Source: Clostridia bacterium (GTDB taxonomy: Bacteria; Bacillota; Clostridia; Oscillospirales; RGIG577). From it: a stretch of DNA of 46,936 nt. Below, piece after piece: positions 42,345 to 46,936 of this stretch. The stretch spans positions 1 to 46,936 of the forward strand of contig JAFQZS010000006.1 of the NCBI GenBank assembly GCA_017405765.1, given 5' to 3'. Each line of letters opens with the position of its first letter. The first letter of the stretch is position 1. A model generated the notes under the pieces. It ran no database searches, was not told where the DNA came from, and worked only from the letters and a program-made list of their open reading frames with translations. The translations under genes and the position numbers were made by a program.

Positions 42345-43415
42345 ATGAACAAGAAACTTCGCATACTGGCGCTCGTTCTTTCGGCGGCAATGATCCTTGC
42401 GTTTATGGCAGGCTGCTCGAATAATAAGAGCGACAGCGATGCACAGGGCGACAATGCAGAGAAGGTCTACATTATCGCCACCGACACCACGTTTGCACCG
42501 TTTGAATTTACGGACGCTGACGGCAATTTCGTAGGCATAGACGTTGATATTTTAGCGGCTGTTGCAGAGGATCAGGGCTTTAAATATGAGCTTCAGTCCC
42601 TCGGATTCGACGCATCTCTGACGGCAGTTCAGTCTGGTACGGCTGACGGTATGATCGCCGGCATGAGCATCAACGAAACGAGAAAAGAGACTTACGACTT
42701 CTCCGACCCGTACTATGACAGCGGCGTTGTGCTTGCAGTTTCCGCAGCATCGCCCATCGACTCCTACGAGGGTATAAGAGGCGCTAAGATCGCCGTTAAG
42801 ACCGGCACCGAGGGCGCGGCTTACGCTGAGTCCATCATGGAAGAGTATTCGCTCGAGCTTTCGTACTATGACGACTCCGCATATATGTACGAAGCTGTAA
42901 AGACCGGCGACGCTGTCGGCTGCTTCGAAGACTATCCGGTAATGGGCTACGCAGTATCCCAGGGCAACGGTCTTAAGCTCGTCGGCGACATGGTAAGAGG
43001 TTCTTCCTACGGCTTCGCAGTATTAAAGGGCCAGAATGCAGAGCTTTTAGCTATGTTCGACGCAGGTCTTGACAACATCATGGCAAACGGCACCTACAAG
43101 GAGATCCTTGCAAAGTACGGCGCTGACAACACCGACGCAGAGGGCAGCCTTCTCGAACAGGCGGCAGGCGCAGTAAGCGACGCAGCAGACGCAGCAGCAG
43201 ACGCAGCAGTTGACGCAGCGGCAGACGCAGCAAGCGATGCAGCAGACACGGCAGCAGGCGCAGTAAGCGATGCGGCAGATGCAGCAGCAGGCGCAGCAAG
43301 CGACGCGGCAGATGCAGCGGCAGGCGCAGTAAGCGACGCAGCAGGCGCAGTAAGCGATGCAGCAGATGCAGCGGCAGACGCAGTACAGGGCGCAGCAGAC
43401 GAATTAAAGGACTAA
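42345..43415 (+). CDS. Amino-acid ABC transporter substrate-binding lipoprotein with Ala/Asp repeat tail
   Basis: The 356-residue lipoprotein captures a polar amino acid outside the cell. The lipobox ends at Cys24 (LAFMAGCSNN). The family 3 binding domain covers about residues 41-260, with TTFAPFEFTDADGNFVGIDVD and NIMANGTYKEILAKYGA. Residues 273-352 form a tail made almost wholly of Ala, Asp, Gly and Ser, built from units such as GAVSDAADAA, with 11-residue spacing in part. This tail is absent from ordinary members (about 260-275 residues). GAAAGGGG precedes the ATG. Substrate (cystine, glutamine or another) cannot be fixed. Confidence 0.93.
   Translation: MNKKLRILALVLSAAMILAFMAGCSNNKSDSDAQGDNAEKVYIIATDTTFAPFEFTDADGNFVGIDVDILAAVAEDQGFKYELQSLGFDASLTAVQSGTADGMIAGMSINETRKETYDFSDPYYDSGVVLAVSAASPIDSYEGIRGAKIAVKTGTEGAAYAESIMEEYSLELSYYDDSAYMYEAVKTGDAVGCFEDYPVMGYAVSQGNGLKLVGDMVRGSSYGFAVLKGQNAELLAMFDAGLDNIMANGTYKEILAKYGADNTDAEGSLLEQAAGAVSDAADAAADAAVDAAADAASDAADTAAGAVSDAADAAAGAASDAADAAAGAVSDAAGAVSDAADAAADAVQGAADELKD
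43161..43400 (+). repeat. In-frame GC-rich repeat coding the Ala/Asp tail
   Basis: About 240 bases consist of variants of GCAGACGCAGCA and GCAGTAAGCGACGCAGCA. The unit GA[V/A]SDAA begins at residues 275, 305, 316, 327 and 334 of the binding protein. The frame stays open throughout and ends at the normal stop, so the array is coding sequence, not a noncoding satellite. Confidence 0.85.
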
Positions 43416-43453
43416 TCTTCTTTAAAAACCTTAATCAAAATCGTTTTATAAGT

Positions 43454-43486
43454 CACGTAATGCGAGGCGCGTCCTCGCATTACGTG
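43454..43486 (+). other. Intercistronic 14-base hairpin between binding protein and permease genes
   Basis: CACGTAATGCGAGG (43454-43467) pairs perfectly with CCTCGCATTACGTG (43473-43486) across five bases. No T-run follows, so it probably stabilises the upstream mRNA or causes partial attenuation, giving more binding protein than permease. The permease starts 37 bases later. Confidence 0.7.
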
Positions 43487-43523
43487 AACGAATTTAATCA
43501 GACTGAAAGCGTGGGAAATACGT

Positions 43524-44184
43524 ATGGATTTTTACGGCGTACTTACGAATATTTACCCCATGCTGCTCGACGGCCTTGTAATGACGCTGGAGACGTCGCT
43601 CCTTGCGATACTCATCGCTTTTTTCTTAGGTCTTCTGTCGTGCATCATGGGCATGTCGCGAATCGTTCCGCTGTCGCTCATATCGAAGTTTTACGTATGG
43701 GTAATAAGAGGAACGCCTTTTATCGTTCAGCTTTTCATTATTAAATACGGTATACCCCAAGTCGTTCAGCTTTGGGACCCGAGCTTTAATTTTTCTATTT
43801 TTCAGGCGGCGGTGGCCACGCTTTCGCTTAACGCGGGCGCATATATGTCAGAGATATTCAGAGGAAGCATACAGGCGATAGACCCCGGACAGATGGAAGC
43901 GGCGCGAAGCCTGGGACTGCCTAAAACGCGCGCCATGATAAAGGTAATACTTCCTCAGGCGCTTAAAATAAGCATACCTATGCTGTGCAATCAGTTTATT
44001 ATTTCTTTAAAGGATTCTTCGCTTGCTCAGGTAATAGGTCTTCCCGAGCTCTTTTATCAGGGCAAGATATATGTTGGACGCACGTTCAGAAGCTTTGAAA
44101 CGTACATAATAGTCGGATGTGTTTATCTTTTGATAATAACGATACTTTCTTATATCATAAAGCGAATTGAGAGGAATCTTGATT

Positions 44185-44201
<17 letters not shown>
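43524..44201 (+). CDS. Amino-acid ABC transporter permease
   Basis: The 225-residue HisM/GlnP-type permease forms the membrane channel of the transporter, with about five membrane helices. The family signature [20 protein letters not shown], which docks to the ATPase, is near residue 128. An N-terminal [20 protein letters not shown] is typical. The ribosome binding site is weak (GTGGGAAAT). The gene overlaps the ATPase gene by 17 bases. Confidence 0.94.
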
Positions 44202-44916
<715 letters not shown>

Positions 44917-44919
44917 GTA

Positions 44920-44953
44920 AAAATCGTCAGCGCAATTTTTCGCTGACGATTTT
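44920..44953. terminator. Bidirectional terminator between ABC ATPase and S4 gene
   Basis: AAAATCGTCAGCG (44920-44932) pairs perfectly with CGCTGACGATTTT (44941-44953). It ends at the base before the convergent minus-strand gene stop, so it serves both transcripts. Confidence 0.88.
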
Positions 44954-45691
44954 CTATTTATATATTCGCACGGCGCATCTTAGGCGTCCCTTTTTCGTTT
45001 CACGCTCCACCGATTCGTAAATGAAGCGCCCCTGACCTCTTACCGAGATTATCTCGCCTGTTTTCGGTTCATACGACGTGTTGAGTATAAGACGGCTGTT
45101 TGCAAATACCTTTTCGGCGGCGAACAGCTTTTGACTTTGCGTGCGGGACATTTTATATACTGCGGCGATTATTGCGTCAAGACGCTCTGAGGAAACGACG
45201 ATAAGGCTTTTTTCGGGCTGCTTACATGCCTCATCGGGGAGACTTTGGGCGTCTGATACGAAAACGCCTGTGCGCCTTACGGACGCAAGCGTTTCTTTTA
45301 TATAAGCGACTATAGACGAAATACAGAAAAGAAAGGCACAGTTTTCATATATGACGATATCGCCCAAAAACTCACGCTTTATGCCAAGGCCCATAAGAGA
45401 GCCGAGAAAGTCGCGGTGAGTAAGCTTTTCGGCAAATTTCGGCGCGGAGGGCGCGATTTTAACGAGGCTTATCGGTGCAGACGCTTCGCTGTCTTCACCA
45501 AAGCAGGCGACTTTCCTTTCGGCCGCCGGATATCCGCCCCAAAGCGTAAATGAAGAAGCCGCCTTTGTTTTTATGAGCGCGCTCTGCTCAGTAAGAGTCA
45601 AAAATCCGGAATATGTCGGTATATTACGGTTATATGCTCTAAGCGAAAGCTCTGTTAAGCGTTTTATAAGCAGCTTTTCGTCGTCCGTCAT
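44954..45691 (-). CDS. ylmH: YlmH-family S4 domain RNA-binding protein
   Basis: The 245-residue protein resembles YlmH, a Firmicutes protein with an N-terminal alpha/beta part and a C-terminal S4 RNA-binding domain. The N-terminal region contains THRDFLGSLMGLGIKREFLGD, a family hallmark, and the S4 end is NSRLILNTSYEPKTGEIISV with RGQGRF. YlmH has been linked to ribosome quality control in Bacillus. In many Firmicutes it lies in the division cluster; here it stands alone. GAGGA lies upstream of the ATG. Confidence 0.9.
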   Translation of the reverse strand: MTDDEKLLIKRLTELSLRAYNRNIPTYSGFLTLTEQSALIKTKAASSFTLWGGYPAAERKVACFGEDSEASAPISLVKIAPSAPKFAEKLTHRDFLGSLMGLGIKREFLGDIVIYENCAFLFCISSIVAYIKETLASVRRTGVFVSDAQSLPDEACKQPEKSLIVVSSERLDAIIAAVYKMSRTQSQKLFAAEKVFANSRLILNTSYEPKTGEIISVRGQGRFIYESVERETKKGRLRCAVRIYK

Positions 45692-45863
45692 ATCATTTTC
45701 CTCATAGCTTGTTTTCTTTTAATATTAGCATATTCTTTTTAAGCGCACAAGAAAAGCTCGCCTTTTATTCTAAGAAAGCAGTTCATATCGTTTGACGCCC
45801 GAACATTTATATGAATATATTTTTCTTAATTGTTATGGTACAAATGATATGTGACAAAAGAGA

Positions 45864-45935
45864 ATGGAAATTCAACTCGAACATGGTATGATGAAGTTAC
45901 CACACAAATCAGCCATGAAAGAGATGAATTTCCAT
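45864..45935 (+). other. Inverted repeat covering the transposase start
   Basis: ATGGAAATTCA (45864-45874) is the exact reverse complement of TGAATTTCCAT (45925-45935), which contains the AT of the transposase ATG at 45934. In RNA made from outside, this stem would cover the start codon. Confidence 0.5.
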
Positions 45936-46866
45936 GACCAGTTTAGCATCTAGCGCGCATTTCCGTCAACAGGTAATCAAGTATTCAGAGAAGAACGGAG
46001 TAACAAAAGCCGCAAACCGATACCATGTTAGCCGCAACAGCATCTATCGCTGGTTGAAACGATACGACGGGAGCTGGCAGAGCTTACAGGATCGGTCGCA
46101 CCGTCCGCACCATCATCCATCCGAGCATACGCAGGAAGAATATGAACTCATCCGACGGTAATGGCAGCGAAACAAAGACGACCTAATGATCTTGTGGATG
46201 AAGATCCGTGAGCGAGGATACAGGCGGAGCTACAAGAGCATGTGTCGAGCATTGAAGCGAATGCAGCTCAAGAGCGAGGAAAAGGCTCGCCATGCGTATA
46301 AGCCGAAGCCTTACGCGAAGGCAGAATATCCAGGTCAAAAAGTACAGATCGACGTCAAATTCGTGCCGAGCTATTGCGTGGCCGGAGACAAAAAATACTA
46401 CCAATACACGGCGATAGACGAGTATTCGAGGCTGGTATATCGAGAGATGTACGATGAACACAGTACGTACAGTTCCCGGGACTTCATACGGAAAGCGATT
46501 TCGTTTTTCCCATTCAGAATTGAAATGGTGCAGACAGACAACGGAACGGAGTGGACGAAAGCTCTGATAAGCGACGACCCGACGCCGACGTTGTTTGAAC
46601 AAGAGCTCCGGAGCGCCAAGATCGCTTATACCCGCATCAGAGTTGCTACACCTCGACATAACGGCAAGGTTGAACGCCAGCATCGGACAGACGAGAAGCG
46701 ATTCTATAAGAAGCTGCGGATGTACAACCTTGAGGATGGACGCAAGCAGCTTAAGAAGTACAACCGATTCTCGAACACAATCCCCAAAGTCTGCTTGGAC
46801 TACAAGTCGCCGAACGAGGTGCTTGCTGCGTTCACAGAGGGCCAGACCGAGCCGCGCCGAATTTGA
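45934..46866 (+). pseudogene. IS481-like DDE transposase with an in-frame stop
   Basis: The reading frame of 310 codons encodes an N-terminal helix-turn-helix (KAANRYHVSRNSIYRWLKRY) and an rve integrase core. TAA at 46159-46161 (codon 76) cuts it, in the linker between the two domains, exactly in frame with the rest. The catalytic triad is otherwise intact: Asp140 (QIDVKFV), Asp202 (QTDNGTEW) and Glu247 (NGKVERQHR). The second part has an internal ATG at 46186 but no good ribosome binding site. One nonsense change has probably inactivated the gene; stop-codon read-through cannot be excluded. Confidence 0.85.
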
Positions 46867-46908
46867 GAAAGCCTCGTCGCCTACGGCTCCTCGTCTTTCT
46901 CAAATTCG
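46858..46908. repeat. 14-base inverted repeat after the transposase gene
   Basis: CGAATTTGAGAAAG (46858-46871) pairs perfectly with CTTTCTCAAATTCG (46895-46908). The left arm includes the transposase stop codon. It may be a terminator lacking a T-run or part of the IS end structure. Confidence 0.55.
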
Positions 46909-46936
46909 CACATATAACCTTCGTCATATTTTTTCG

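Larger units (their letters stand above)
45831..46936 (+). mobile_element. IS481-like insertion sequence, partial or defective
   Basis: A DDE transposase gene with a short upstream region is present at the window edge. A left end near TGTTATGGTACAAATG (45831) is plausible because the family often starts with TGT, and an inner ATATGTG (45848-45854) has a counterpart CACATAT at 46910-46916. The right terminal repeat is not clear, and the element may run past the window. No target duplication could be shown. Confidence 0.6.

Noticed and set aside
43161..43400. CRISPR or noncoding satellite array
   Set aside because: The repeats are short, degenerate and in frame, and code for the Ala/Asp tail; there are no spacers of constant length and no cas genes.

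Overview
The window is a stretch of chromosome from a spore-forming Gram-positive bacterium, most likely class Clostridia. Evidence for this is an intact sigma-K gene with a pro-sequence, the germination protein YpeB, AdhE, superoxide reductase, the YloU-FakA-RecG and AroQ-PepP-EFP gene orders, strong AGGAGG-type ribosome binding sites and frequent TTG starts. Base composition looks balanced (mid-to-high 40s % GC by eye), with heavy use of ATA for isoleucine. No rRNA, tRNA or CRISPR array was recognised, and no gene-free gap exceeds about 260 bases.

Layout. 1-4.2 kb: a possible small RNA, desulfoferrodoxin (minus), a beta-hydroxyacid dehydrogenase, a hotdog thioesterase, an unknown gene, a Cys-tRNA(Pro) deacylase (minus) and sigK. 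4.3-9.4 kb: adhE with a Rex-like upstream site, rpsB-tsf behind a leader, and a second thioesterase (minus). 9.5-20.7 kb: a long housekeeping run, smc-ftsY-rdgB-yhbY-nadD-yqeK-LCP-rsfS-leuS, then rpsU on its own promoter. 20.8-25.5 kb: ypeB, rny-ymdB, a VOC protein and a small membrane protein. 25.5-27.8 kb: a small accessory island of unfamiliar genes with different codon use. It holds two tandem paralogues with an N-terminal zinc ribbon and a C-terminal beta-barrel-like domain, two small unknown genes and a probable acetyltransferase remnant. 27.8-34.9 kb: pgeF, yloU-fakA-recG, a 59-residue ORF whose ribosome binding site lies inside a hairpin, asnA and yqeG. 34.9-38.2 kb: an AroQ-like gene that has lost catalytic residues, pepP, efp, a His-rich zinc-ribbon protein and thpR. 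38.2-46.9 kb: dacF (minus), comEC, a small basic protein (minus), an amino-acid ABC transporter whose binding protein carries a long Ala/Asp repeat tail, an S4-domain YlmH-like protein (minus), and an IS481-like insertion sequence whose transposase is broken by one in-frame stop.

Most of the window is core genome: translation (rpsB, tsf, leuS, rpsU, efp, rsfS, yhbY), chromosome segregation and protein targeting (smc, ftsY), RNA decay (rny), repair and DNA uptake (recG, comEC), cell wall (LCP, dacF) and sporulation or germination (sigK, ypeB). I saw no complete new defence or metabolic system. The best candidates for new biology are the AroQ-like pseudoenzyme kept in the aroQ-pepP-efp order, the zinc-ribbon/barrel paralogue pair, the Ala/Asp tail on the binding protein, and the hairpin-masked small ORF after recG.
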